Shown here piece by piece: positions 24,477 through 31,451 of a stretch of DNA of 45,620 bases. The translations under genes and the position numbers were made by a program. Numbering within the stretch: position 1 is the stretch's first letter; each line of letters starts with the position of its first letter. This DNA is from Oscillospiraceae bacterium (GTDB lineage: Bacteria; Bacillota; Clostridia; Oscillospirales; Oscillospiraceae), in NCBI GenBank assembly GCA_015068225.1, contig SVKX01000012.1, forward strand, positions 1-45,620. Direction: 5' to 3'. The notes under the pieces are model-generated. The model worked only from the letters and a program-made list of their open reading frames with translations. It was not told the origin of the DNA and did no database searches.

Positions 24477-24929
24477 ATGACCATTTCTGAAAAGTCCGCA
24501 TATCTGAAGGGCCTGATGGATGGCCTGAAGTTGGATACCGAAACTGCCGAGGGCAAGATGATTGCCGCTATGGTGGAGCTTCTGGGTGACCTGTCTAAGA
24601 AGGTTACGGATATTGAGGATACCACCATTGCTATCTCTGATGAGCTGGATGAGATCGAAGAGGATCTGGACGCCATTGAAGACTTCATCATGGATGAGGA
24701 TGAGGACGAATATGACGACGAGGATCTGGATTGGGACGACGAGGACAAGGACGAAGACTTTGAAGAAGGCTTTGACTTTGGCGACGAAGACACCACCATC
24801 TATGAGGTAGAGTGTGCCTGCGGTAACATCATCGATTTTGACGAGGAGACTCTGGAAGCTGGCAGCATTGTCTGTGACAACTGCGGCGAGACTCTGGAAT
24901 TCAGCTTCGAAGATGAGGAAGACGAATAA
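24477..24929 (+). CDS. Acidic zinc-ribbon protein with CD1247-type N-terminal domain
   Basis: A 150-aa very acidic protein. Residues 1-45 (SEKSAYLKGLMDGLKLD) match the CD1247 N-terminal domain known from clostridia. Then comes a coiled, Glu/Asp-rich section (45-105), and finally a probable zinc ribbon with C113-x-C115 and C133-xx-C136 ending in an acidic tail. The function is not known. It starts 12 nt after efp with AAAGGAGA upstream, and a strong terminator follows, so it is co-transcribed with efp. The Asp/Glu run could mimic nucleic acid or bind a basic ribosomal partner, which is speculation. Confidence 0.8.
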   Translation: MTISEKSAYLKGLMDGLKLDTETAEGKMIAAMVELLGDLSKKVTDIEDTTIAISDELDEIEEDLDAIEDFIMDEDEDEYDDEDLDWDDEDKDEDFEEGFDFGDEDTTIYEVECACGNIIDFDEETLEAGSIVCDNCGETLEFSFEDEEDE

Positions 24930-24942
24930 TCCTGTATAGTGT

Positions 24943-24977
24943 AAGTGCTCCCGGTTTTTGACCGGGAGCACTTTTTT
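24943..24977 (+). terminator. Terminator of the efp operon
   Basis: Perfect 13-bp stem AAGTGCTCCCGGT / ACCGGGAGCACTT with a 5-nt loop and a following T-run. Confidence 0.92.
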
Positions 24978-25037
24978 GTTTTTTTCAGGACAGATGTCAC
25001 AATTTGGCGGTTTCTTTCGTTTTAATAGTATACCCAA

Positions 25038-25547
25038 TCAGAAGAAGAGCCGAACTGTCAGACAGGCCATAAAAAAACCAGTAAAATCTGCCAGCAAAGC
25101 GGCGGGAACTGTGTAGCGGGTTTTGTGAATCCCCGCGGCGCCAAAATAGACACTTATGGTGTAGAAAGTGGTCTCTGTTGAGCCAAGCATAACAGCAACG
25201 GTCCTGCCGATTTGTGAATCTACACCATACTGTGCCATCAGATCTGCACCCACAGCCAACGCAGCGCTGCCGCTGATGGGTCTGACCAGTACGAGCAGCG
25301 CAGTTTCCGGTGGAATACCAAAAAACCGGAAAGCCGGTGCGATCACACTGCTGATCACCTCCATGGCACCGGAGGCGTTCAACATGGTGACGGCGGTCAG
25401 CAGCAGGACCAAAGCCGGAACGATAGAGACCAAAAGCCGCATTCCCTCTGCCGCGCCGCCAAGCAGGATATCGTAGCTGTTCTCCTTGCGGTACAAGGCC
25501 AACAACGAAGCCCCAAGCAGGATCGCCGGCACTACATAATCACTCAT
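25038..25547 (-). CDS. spmB: Spore maturation protein B
   Basis: A 169-aa integral membrane protein with a nucleoside-recognition (Gate) domain. In B. subtilis SpmA and SpmB are needed for full dehydration of the spore core. Seen here: several hydrophobic helices and the typical RPISGSAALAVGADLM and GSTETTFYTISVYFGAAGI segments. Its ATG overlaps the end of spmA by 8 nt, so the two are coupled. Presence of the pair supports a sporulating host. Confidence 0.93.
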   Translation of the reverse strand: MSDYVVPAILLGASLLALYRKENSYDILLGGAAEGMRLLVSIVPALVLLLTAVTMLNASGAMEVISSVIAPAFRFFGIPPETALLVLVRPISGSAALAVGADLMAQYGVDSQIGRTVAVMLGSTETTFYTISVYFGAAGIHKTRYTVPAALLADFTGFFMACLTVRLFF

Positions 25548-26124
25548 GACGCCACACCTTACCCATTAACCACGCAGCAAACACACCCAGCCCTGCAGAG
25601 CATATACTGGTGACCCAGACCGCAGGCAGGATGTCAAAGGGCGCGGAACACCCGAGGGAGGCCCGTACGGCAGCTACATTGGCAGGGATGAGCTGAATGG
25701 ATGCCGTATTCAGTACAATAAGCCTGCACATCTCATCTCCGGCGCGGGTGGGATCTGCCGGATCCACAAGTCGCTTAGCAGCCTGAATCCCCATTGGGGT
25801 GGCTGCGTTTCCCAGCCCCAAAAAATTTGCACATATGTTTCCGGTAAGGCTCTGGGCAAGTAGGGGATCTTGCCTGGTGGAGGGAAACGCGTGCTTCATT
25901 ACAGGACTGAGCAGACGGGCCAGCTTTTCCGTGAGCCCTGCTTTTTCCATCAGTTTACCAACACCCGTCCACAGGCAGATCGAGCCTCCCATGGAAATGG
26001 CAAGGGATATCCCTGCCTGGGCACCGGTGGGAATCGCCGCTGCCAGCTCGCTTCCCCGTCCTAGTATGGCGGCAAAGAAAAGGGAAACCATCAGGATCCC
26101 CGTAAAAATCCAGCTCATGACCAT
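25540..26124 (-). CDS. spmA: Spore maturation protein A
   Basis: A 194-aa membrane protein, partner of SpmB in spore core dehydration. Gate-domain features: GAQAGISLAISMGGSICLWTG, GNICANFLGLGNAATPMGIQAA and IVLNTASIQLIPANVAAVR. The ATG at 26124 is preferred because GGGAGG lies 5 nt upstream; a hydrophobic 47-residue extension to 26265 is AT-rich intergenic sequence. The gene is divergent from an AbrB-family regulator across 176 bp. I could not identify a sporulation-sigma promoter with confidence. Confidence 0.92.
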   Translation of the reverse strand: MVMSWIFTGILMVSLFFAAILGRGSELAAAIPTGAQAGISLAISMGGSICLWTGVGKLMEKAGLTEKLARLLSPVMKHAFPSTRQDPLLAQSLTGNICANFLGLGNAATPMGIQAAKRLVDPADPTRAGDEMCRLIVLNTASIQLIPANVAAVRASLGCSAPFDILPAVWVTSICSAGLGVFAAWLMGKVWRHE

Positions 26125-26213
26125 TGTACAACCTCCCTGTGATGTACAATACGCCTGAAATAAGAAAAAATGATATAAATATTTTCGTAAAAGAGAAAAG
26201 TTTATAAAAAATA

Positions 26214-26242
26214 TTGACAGAAAAGAAAATATAAGGTATACT
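26214..26242 (+). promoter_or_regulatory. Promoter of the AbrB-family gene
   Basis: Perfect TTGACA (26214-26219), 17-bp spacer, TATACT (26237-26242), in a very AT-rich stretch of the kind AbrB-type proteins prefer. Confidence 0.8.
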
Positions 26243-26300
26243 ATATCATATAAAAAGTAAACCAATTAAACGGGATAAAAAAGAAAGGGGACTATCGTGA

Positions 26301-26543
26301 ATGAAATCGACAGGTATCATTCGAAAGGTTGATGAATTAGGAAGGATCGTGCTGCCGATTGAGATAAGGCGTACTTTGGATATTGCAGAGCGGGACGAGG
26401 TTGAAATCTTCATAGAAAGTGACCGGATTGTTTTGCAAAAATTTGAACCGTCTTGCTGTTTCTGCAGGTCTTCCAGACTGTTGGTCTCCTATCAAGGGAA
26501 GAATATTTGTCAGGAATGCATACATAATATTTCAAAGTATTAA
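26301..26543 (+). CDS. AbrB/SpoVT-family regulator with C-terminal Cys cluster
   Basis: An 80-aa transition-state regulator. Residues 1-47 are the swapped-hairpin DNA-binding domain (STGIIRKVDELGRIVLPIEIRR). Residues 52-73 carry C52, C53, C55, C70 and C73, arranged like a small zinc site or a redox switch, in place of the larger multimerisation domain of AbrB. Short AbrB proteins with such a cluster are frequent in clostridia. It lies divergent from spmA and may regulate its own AT-rich control region or spmAB; that is inference. Spacing to AAAGGGG is 10 nt. Confidence 0.88.
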   Translation: MKSTGIIRKVDELGRIVLPIEIRRTLDIAERDEVEIFIESDRIVLQKFEPSCCFCRSSRLLVSYQGKNICQECIHNISKY

Positions 26544-26553
26544 CATATGTTTT

Positions 26554-26585
26554 GCGGCGGCTCCCTGTGGGAGCCGCCGCTTTTT
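26554..26585 (+). terminator. Terminator of the AbrB-family gene
   Basis: Perfect 12-bp GC-rich stem GCGGCGGCTCCC / GGGAGCCGCCGC with a 3-nt loop and TTTTT. Its T-run overlaps the stop codon of the convergent rsmI gene. Confidence 0.93.
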
Positions 26586-27423
26586 ATTCTTGCTGCAGTG
26601 TTAGTGCAGCATCGTAAACAGTATTTTTAGGAAGATTCAATTCCCTGGCAGTTTGCTTGATCGCGTCCTTCCGGCTCAGTCCCGCCTTGATCAAAGCGGC
26701 TACATGGGCGGCGGCATCTTCTTCTGAGGCGGGGGGTGCGGCCTCCTCGGGTGCTCCGGCTACCACCAGAACAAATTCACCCTTGGGCGGGTTCTCCGTA
26801 TACTTATCTACAGCTTGCCCCAGTGTGGTGCGGACGACTTCTTCGTGGAGCTTGGTCAGCTCCCGGCACAAACTAATGGGCCGTTCAGGACCAAATACAG
26901 ATGCCATGTCCTGAAGCGTGGACAGCAACTTGTGGGGTGCTTCGTAAAACACCATGGTCCGATGCTCATTTTTCAGCGCATCCAAATGCTCACGGCGGCT
27001 TTTTTTGGCTGTGGAAAGAAAGCCCTCAAAGCAAAAACGACCGGTGCTTTGACCTGAAATGCTTAGTGCTGTGATCACAGCGCAGGGACCGGGGATGGCA
27101 CATACTGTAATCCCTGCTTCGGCACACAGCTTTACAAGATCCTCGCCGGGATCGGAAATAGCAGGACTGCCGGCATCCGACACCAGCGCGCAGGTCTCTC
27201 CCGCCAGAATCCGATCTACAATTACATTGCCCTTGCTTGCCTTGTTATGCTCGTAATAGCTGACGAGGCTTTTTTTAATCCCTAAATGGTTCAGTAGCTT
27301 CAAAGAGACACGGGTGTCCTCTGCTGCGATAAAATCCGCTTCCTCCAGGGTCTGGCGGCATCGTGCTGATATGTCTCCCAGATTACCGATGGGCGTGGGA
27401 ACAAGATAAAGCATTCCGGCCAT
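26584..27423 (-). CDS. rsmI: 16S rRNA (cytidine1402-2'-O)-methyltransferase RsmI
   Basis: A 279-aa SAM-dependent enzyme that 2'-O-methylates C1402 in the 30S decoding centre, the same nucleotide that RsmH (31448 here) methylates on N4. Family motifs: LYLVPTPIGNLGDIS at the start, AAEDTRVSLKLL, LVSDAGSPAISDPG and YEAPHKLLSTL. The C-terminal SRKDAIKQTARELNLPKNTVYDAAL helix is typical. The ATG at 27423 is chosen because AGGAGG lies 6 nt upstream; an in-frame start at 27483 would overlap the preceding gene. It follows the TrmN6-like gene by 10 nt. Confidence 0.95.
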   Translation of the reverse strand: MAGMLYLVPTPIGNLGDISARCRQTLEEADFIAAEDTRVSLKLLNHLGIKKSLVSYYEHNKASKGNVIVDRILAGETCALVSDAGSPAISDPGEDLVKLCAEAGITVCAIPGPCAVITALSISGQSTGRFCFEGFLSTAKKSRREHLDALKNEHRTMVFYEAPHKLLSTLQDMASVFGPERPISLCRELTKLHEEVVRTTLGQAVDKYTENPPKGEFVLVVAGAPEEAAPPASEEDAAAHVAALIKAGLSRKDAIKQTARELNLPKNTVYDAALTLQQE

Positions 27424-27433
27424 GATTAGCCTC

Positions 27434-28123
27434 CTAAAGATGATAGATTTTCTTGTATGCGGGCGTGGGGGAGCCGTCTGCATGGAAAAGAGATATCTGC
27501 TCCCATATCAGTCCCGGGGCAGCACCCTTGCGGCACTGGAGCAGGATCATTGCTGGTTTGCTTTCGGGCCGATGGCTTATGATGCGTAGTCGCTTTGGCT
27601 CCAGACCGGCCTGGGATGCACAGCTGCACAGCTGTGCCAGACGATCCGGCTTGTGGACAAGGAAAAAGTCGCCGCCATAGTGCAGTGCCCAAGCGGCCGA
27701 TCGAAAAAGGTCGGCAGTGGTGCAAAGGTCGTCTCTGCGGGCCAGAGGATTGGTTTTGCTGGCAGGTCCGCCGGAAAAATAAGGCGGATTGGAAACGCAG
27801 CAGGAAAAACTGCCGGCGGGAAGAAGAGAGGGGATTGCCCGAAGATCAGCGCATATACTTTTCATGCGTGATTGCAGGCTGTTTTGCAGAATATTTTCCT
27901 CCGCAGCGCGGTGAGAGCTTTTGCAGATCTCTACCCCGGTTACAGTGCAGCCGGGGTCGGCGGCGCAAAGCAGGAGACCAAGTGTGCCGCAGCCGGAGCC
28001 AAGATCCAGAACATTGGCATTTTTACTCAGGCGGACAAAATCTGCCAGCACCATAGAGTCGGTACTCAGGGGAAAGCTGTCCGGAGGAATCTCCAGCGTA
28101 AAACCGTTATAAAGCTGTTCCAT
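27434..28123 (-). CDS. TrmN6-like tRNA/N6-adenine methyltransferase
   Basis: A 229-aa class I methyltransferase. DLGSGCG (40-46) is the SAM motif and NPPY (112-115) the catalytic motif of N6-adenine enzymes. The closest family is YabB/TrmN6, which methylates A37 of tRNA-Val in E. coli; the next gene, rsmI, is its usual partner in Firmicutes (yabB-yazA-rsmI). The ATG at 28123 has GGAGG 5 nt upstream; the ATG at 28135 overlaps that site. A strong hairpin with six T lies just upstream, so expression may depend on read-through or on an unrecognised promoter. Confidence 0.87.
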   Translation of the reverse strand: MEQLYNGFTLEIPPDSFPLSTDSMVLADFVRLSKNANVLDLGSGCGTLGLLLCAADPGCTVTGVEICKSSHRAAEENILQNSLQSRMKSICADLRAIPSLLPAGSFSCCVSNPPYFSGGPASKTNPLARRDDLCTTADLFRSAAWALHYGGDFFLVHKPDRLAQLCSCASQAGLEPKRLRIISHRPESKPAMILLQCRKGAAPGLIWEQISLFHADGSPTPAYKKIYHL

Positions 28124-28135
28124 AAGGGCCTCCAT

Positions 28136-28180
28136 AAAAAATCAGCCTGCGCAGTCTGGAAACCAGAGCGCGCAGACTGA
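28136..28180 (-). terminator. Terminator of the ferredoxin gene
   Basis: On the minus strand an 18-bp stem with one mismatch and a few wobble pairs closes on CTGG-TTT-CCAG and is followed by six T (28141-28136). It separates the ferredoxin gene from the methyltransferase gene. Confidence 0.75.
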
Positions 28181-28197
28181 CTGCGGATTTGGAAGAA

Positions 28198-28368
28198 TCA
28201 GCCTTCCTCGATAGCTTCAGTGGGGCAGTTGTCGGCGCAGGCACCGCAGCTGACACAGACATCAGCGTCAATGACATACTTGTCTTCGCCTTCGGAAATT
28301 GCCTCAACGGGGCAGTTGTCAGCGCAGGAACCGCACTTGACGCAGGCATCAGTAATATTGTAAGCCAT
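28198..28368 (-). CDS. 2[4Fe-4S] ferredoxin
   Basis: A 56-aa clostridial-type ferredoxin, a low-potential electron carrier in the cytoplasm. Two CxxCxxCxxxCP sets are visible: C9, C12, C15, C19 and C38, C41, C44, C48, each binding part of two [4Fe-4S] clusters. The near-duplicate halves (DACVKCGSCADNCPVEAI / DVCVSCGACADNCPTEAI) show the internal duplication typical of the family. The ATG at 28368 with GGAGGG 5 nt upstream gives the standard length. Single-gene unit with its own promoter and terminator. It indicates an anaerobe. Confidence 0.96.
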   Translation of the reverse strand: MAYNITDACVKCGSCADNCPVEAISEGEDKYVIDADVCVSCGACADNCPTEAIEEG

Positions 28369-28425
28369 GGTTTTCCCTCCAATATGTTTTTCGCCCATTT
28401 GCGCATAACGCTTGAACGCACCTTT

Positions 28426-28453
28426 ATTCTAGCATGTATTTCAGAAAAAGCAA
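28426..28453 (-). promoter_or_regulatory. Promoter of the ferredoxin gene
   Basis: Minus strand TTGCTT (28453-28448), 16-bp spacer, TAGAAT (28431-28426), about 60 bp before the start codon. Confidence 0.6.
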
Positions 28454-28525
28454 ATCCTTTTTTTACAAAGCTTGTATATTTTTTCGCTCCTCTGGCGAGA
28501 CTTTTCGGATAAAGGAGGTTTTGCC

Positions 28526-30856
28526 ATGCGATATACGCCAGAAGCCACCGAACTGATCCTGTCTGCGGCGGCGCAGGCACGGAGCCTGGGGCACAGCTTT
28601 GTAGGCAGTCAGCATATTCTGCTGGCGCTGACAGTCCAACCCGGCTGGCCGGCTCAGCTTCTGCACAGCGCAGGCGCGGATGCTTCTTTTTTGCAGGATC
28701 TGGTCTCCCTTATCTTTGGCAGCGGAACACCGGATCTGCCGCTTCCGCAGGGGTTAACAAAGGCTGCCCGTTGCATCCTGCGCTCTGCAGGCGAAGAGGC
28801 ACGCCTTGCCGGGGAGAAAAGCGTCAAAAATGCTCATATACTGATAGCGCTCCTGCGCCGTGAAAAGTGTGCGGCGCAGGATTTATTAAGCTTGGCGGGG
28901 ATAGATGGAAATGAACTGTTTTCCCGCGCTATCGAATATCTGCAGTGGGAGGCAATATCGCCTTCCGCTACCACCAAAAAGGAGGCGGTCAACACGAAGC
29001 TTTTGGAGCAATTCAGCGAGGATCTGATCTTAAAAGCATCTTCTATGGAGCCTGTGATCGGACGGGAAAAGGAGATCGATATGGTCATTGGTATCCTCAG
29101 CAGAAAGAATAAGAATAACCCGGCCCTGATCGGAGAGCCGGGCGTTGGCAAGACAGCCATTGCGGAAGGGTTGGCCCAAAGAATGGCTATGGGGAATGTG
29201 CCGCCCCAGCTGAAAAACAAGCGGCTGATCAGCTTGAATATGGCAAACCTTGTGGCGGGAACGAAATACAGGGGTGAATTTGAGGAGCGGCTGCGGGATG
29301 TGTTGGCAGAGATCCGCAGAAACGGAGATGTGATCCTGTTTGTGGATGAAATGCACACCATTGTGGGAGCAGGTGCGGCAGAGGGTGCTATTGATGCGGC
29401 CAATATTTTCAAGCCTGCGCTGGGGCGGGGAGAGCTTCAGATGCTGGGCGCTACCACACTGACAGAGTATCGCAAATTTATTGAAAAAGATCCGGCTCTT
29501 GATCGGCGGTTTCGTCCGGTCATTGTGGAGGAACCGGATCAGGAGGCGGCAATGGCAATTCTGCGGGGGCTAAAGCCGGGGCTGGAGCGCCATCACCATA
29601 TACGGATCACAGAGGAAGCGCTAAAGGAAGCCCTCAGGCTTTCAGTCCGCTACTTGCCGGATCTGTTTTTGCCGGATAAAGCCATTGACCTGCTGGATGA
29701 GGGAGCCTCCCATGCCAGAATGGAGGAGCTAAGTCAAAGCAGGGCAGCAGCAAGGCAGGATCTGGAGCAGGAGCTTCATGAAGCGGTCAGGGAAAGCAAG
29801 TTTGAAAGAGCGGCAGAGCTGCGGGATAAAATGCAGAAAATGGTGACCCGCCCCACGGAGAGCCGCAGGGCACGGGCGGTGCTTGGCGGAGATATTGCGT
29901 GGGCGGTGTCTGCCAGAACTGGGATTCCCGTAGGCAGGCTGACGGCCAATGAGCGGGAACGGCTGCTGAATCTGGAGGGGCTATTGTCTGCGCAGGTCAT
30001 CGGCCAGCCGGAGGCGGTCCATGCGGTGGCGGAGGCGGTGCGCAGAGGGTTTTCGGATATTCGGGATGAAAACCGTCCGGTGGCTTGCCTGATGTTTACA
30101 GGCCCTACCGGTGTGGGAAAGACAGAGCTTTGTCGTGCGTTGGCGGAGGAAATGTACGGAAGTCGGGAAGCCATGATTCGGCTGGATATGACAGAATATA
30201 TGGAAAAACAGTCGGTTTCCCGACTGATCGGCGCACCTCCCGGTTATGTAGGTTATGAGGAGGGCGGAAAGCTGACAGAGGCTGTACGCAGGAGACCTTA
30301 CTGCCTGGTGCTTCTGGATGAGCTGGAGAAGGCCCACCGGGATGTGACAGGAATCCTGCTGCAGATCATGGAAGAAGGGGAGCTGACAGATTCCACCGGG
30401 CGAAAGGTGAGCTTTAAAAACGCAATCGTGGTCATGACCTCCAATGTAGGCGGACAGCTTCAGGGAGACGGTCTTGGCTTCCGACCGTCGGGAAATGCGA
30501 AAGAGCGGGAGGGGGCACTGCGTCAGGCGTTTGCGCCGGAATTCTTAAGCAGAGTGGACCAGATCATTCCGTTCTCCCCCCTTACAGATGGTGCGCTGGA
30601 GACCATTGCAGAGAAATACCTGCACCAGCTTCGGGGGCGGATGCAGAATATGGGCGTGCAGCTGCAGCTTCCCGGGGAATTGGCGGCATCTTTGGCAGCG
30701 CAGTGCAAGGCGAAAGACGGGGCTCGGCACCTGCGCAGATTGGTTCAGGAGCAGGTGGAGGGTCCGTTGGCAGAGTTTCTGCTTCGCTCCGGAAAGAAAA
30801 TGACAAAGCTGAAGGGAAATCTGGAACGGGATCAGCTCCAGTTTGCTTATCGGTAA
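28526..30856 (+). CDS. clpC: ClpC-type AAA+ ATPase, Clp protease subunit
   Basis: A 776-aa unfoldase that feeds substrates to ClpP. Order: N-domain repeats (1-145), D1 with GEPGVGKT (about 203), a UVR-like middle segment (VRESKFERAAELRDKMQ) and D2 with GPTGVGKT (about 526). LGF at 650-652 matches the ClpP-docking tripeptide. The ATG at 28526 has AAAGGAGG upstream. Unlike the usual ctsR-mcsA-mcsB-clpC operon it stands alone between a ferredoxin gene and mraZ, and I see no CtsR operator upstream. Adaptor recruitment by MecA/McsB cannot be judged here. The short M-domain fits ClpC rather than ClpB. Confidence 0.92.
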   Translation: MRYTPEATELILSAAAQARSLGHSFVGSQHILLALTVQPGWPAQLLHSAGADASFLQDLVSLIFGSGTPDLPLPQGLTKAARCILRSAGEEARLAGEKSVKNAHILIALLRREKCAAQDLLSLAGIDGNELFSRAIEYLQWEAISPSATTKKEAVNTKLLEQFSEDLILKASSMEPVIGREKEIDMVIGILSRKNKNNPALIGEPGVGKTAIAEGLAQRMAMGNVPPQLKNKRLISLNMANLVAGTKYRGEFEERLRDVLAEIRRNGDVILFVDEMHTIVGAGAAEGAIDAANIFKPALGRGELQMLGATTLTEYRKFIEKDPALDRRFRPVIVEEPDQEAAMAILRGLKPGLERHHHIRITEEALKEALRLSVRYLPDLFLPDKAIDLLDEGASHARMEELSQSRAAARQDLEQELHEAVRESKFERAAELRDKMQKMVTRPTESRRARAVLGGDIAWAVSARTGIPVGRLTANERERLLNLEGLLSAQVIGQPEAVHAVAEAVRRGFSDIRDENRPVACLMFTGPTGVGKTELCRALAEEMYGSREAMIRLDMTEYMEKQSVSRLIGAPPGYVGYEEGGKLTEAVRRRPYCLVLLDELEKAHRDVTGILLQIMEEGELTDSTGRKVSFKNAIVVMTSNVGGQLQGDGLGFRPSGNAKEREGALRQAFAPEFLSRVDQIIPFSPLTDGALETIAEKYLHQLRGRMQNMGVQLQLPGELAASLAAQCKAKDGARHLRRLVQEQVEGPLAEFLLRSGKKMTKLKGNLERDQLQFAYR

Positions 30857-30863
30857 CACAAAC

Positions 30864-30879
30864 TAGAACAGATGTTCTA
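30864..30879. promoter_or_regulatory. LexA/DinR-like palindrome upstream of mraZ
   Basis: TAGAACA-GA-TGTTCTA is a perfect 7-bp inverted repeat. Its core GAACAGATGTTC fits the Gram-positive SOS-box pattern CGAACRNRYGTTYC at 12 of 14 positions. It lies 8 bp after the clpC stop and about 57 bp before the -35 box of mraZ. Binding is not shown. Confidence 0.4.
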
Positions 30880-30893
30880 AAATTAGAAAAACA

Positions 30894-30917
30894 TTGGTTT
30901 TTTTAGAAAAAAACCAA
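30894..30917. repeat. AT-rich hairpin after clpC
   Basis: TTGGTTTTTTT-AG-AAAAAAACCAA, an 11-bp perfect inverted repeat. On the plus strand it is followed by A-runs, so it is a poor terminator for clpC; no better one is visible. Confidence 0.4.
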
Positions 30918-30935
30918 AAAAATAGTGAAAAAAGA

Positions 30936-30964
30936 TTGATTTTTTTTGATGATAGATGTATACT
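30936..30964 (+). promoter_or_regulatory. Promoter of the dcw cluster
   Basis: TTGATT (30936-30941), 17-bp spacer, TATACT (30959-30964), 58 bp before the mraZ start. The MraZ-type repeats begin just downstream. Confidence 0.75.
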
Positions 30965-30970
30965 GTCATT

Positions 30971-31007
30971 AAGTGGAGCAAAATGGTAGAAAAGTGGAGC
31001 AAAATGG
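30971..31007 (+). promoter_or_regulatory. MraZ-box operator, four phased repeats
   Basis: AAGTGGAGCAAAATGG occurs twice (30971-30986 and 30992-31007). Read as single boxes, A(G/A)TGG recurs four times at spacings of 10, 11 and 10 bp, on one face of the helix. MraZ binds its own promoter region through several direct repeats about 10 bp apart, so this is very probably the autoregulatory operator. The last repeat runs into the mraZ ribosome site. Confidence 0.75.
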
Positions 31008-31022
31008 AGGAGGTGAACCCCG

Positions 31023-31451
31023 ATGATCGGTAAATATCCGGCAAAGCTGGATGATAAGAACCGTCTGTTCGTGCCTGCAAAGCTGCGGGATGAGCTTGGC
31101 AGTGATTTTTATGTGACCCTTGGCGTCAACTGCGGTCATCGGTGTCTTACCATCTATACTGCCTCTGACTGGCAGACCCTCAGCGACAATTACAATACGC
31201 TGCCCATCTCCCAAAAGGGTGCTGCTACCAGCCTTATCTTTATGAATGCTTCCCAGTGCACACCGGATAAGCAGTTCCGTTTCAGCCTGAGCCAGTTTTT
31301 GCAGGAATATGCAGGCATCCGCCGGGATGTGATGATCGTCGGACGGGCAGGTCAGGCAGAGATCTGGGACAGCGAAGAGTTCGCAGCCTTTGAGGCAGAG
31401 AATCTTACCCCCGAAAAACTGCTGGCATCCCTGGAGGCCATTGGACTATGA
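31023..31451 (+). CDS. mraZ: Transcriptional regulator MraZ
   Basis: A 142-aa AbrB-fold protein that binds its own promoter and controls the division/cell-wall cluster. Two tandem MraZ half-domains are visible: the first has YPAKLDDKNRLFVPAKLRDEL, the second QFRFSLSQFLQEYAGIRRDVMIVG (the DKQFR region replaces the usual DxxGR). GGAGGAGGTGAA lies upstream. Its stop overlaps the start of rsmH (ATGA). The four phased repeats just before the gene fit autoregulation. Confidence 0.95.
   Translation: MIGKYPAKLDDKNRLFVPAKLRDELGSDFYVTLGVNCGHRCLTIYTASDWQTLSDNYNTLPISQKGAATSLIFMNASQCTPDKQFRFSLSQFLQEYAGIRRDVMIVGRAGQAEIWDSEEFAAFEAENLTPEKLLASLEAIGL

Noticed and set aside
26124..26265. 47-residue hydrophobic N-terminal extension of SpmA
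   Set aside because: It is AT-rich intergenic DNA; the ribosome site GGGAGG sits just before the ATG at 26124.
30894..30917. Terminator for clpC
   Set aside because: The stem is nearly all A-T pairs and is followed by A rather than T on the plus strand; kept only as a repeat.
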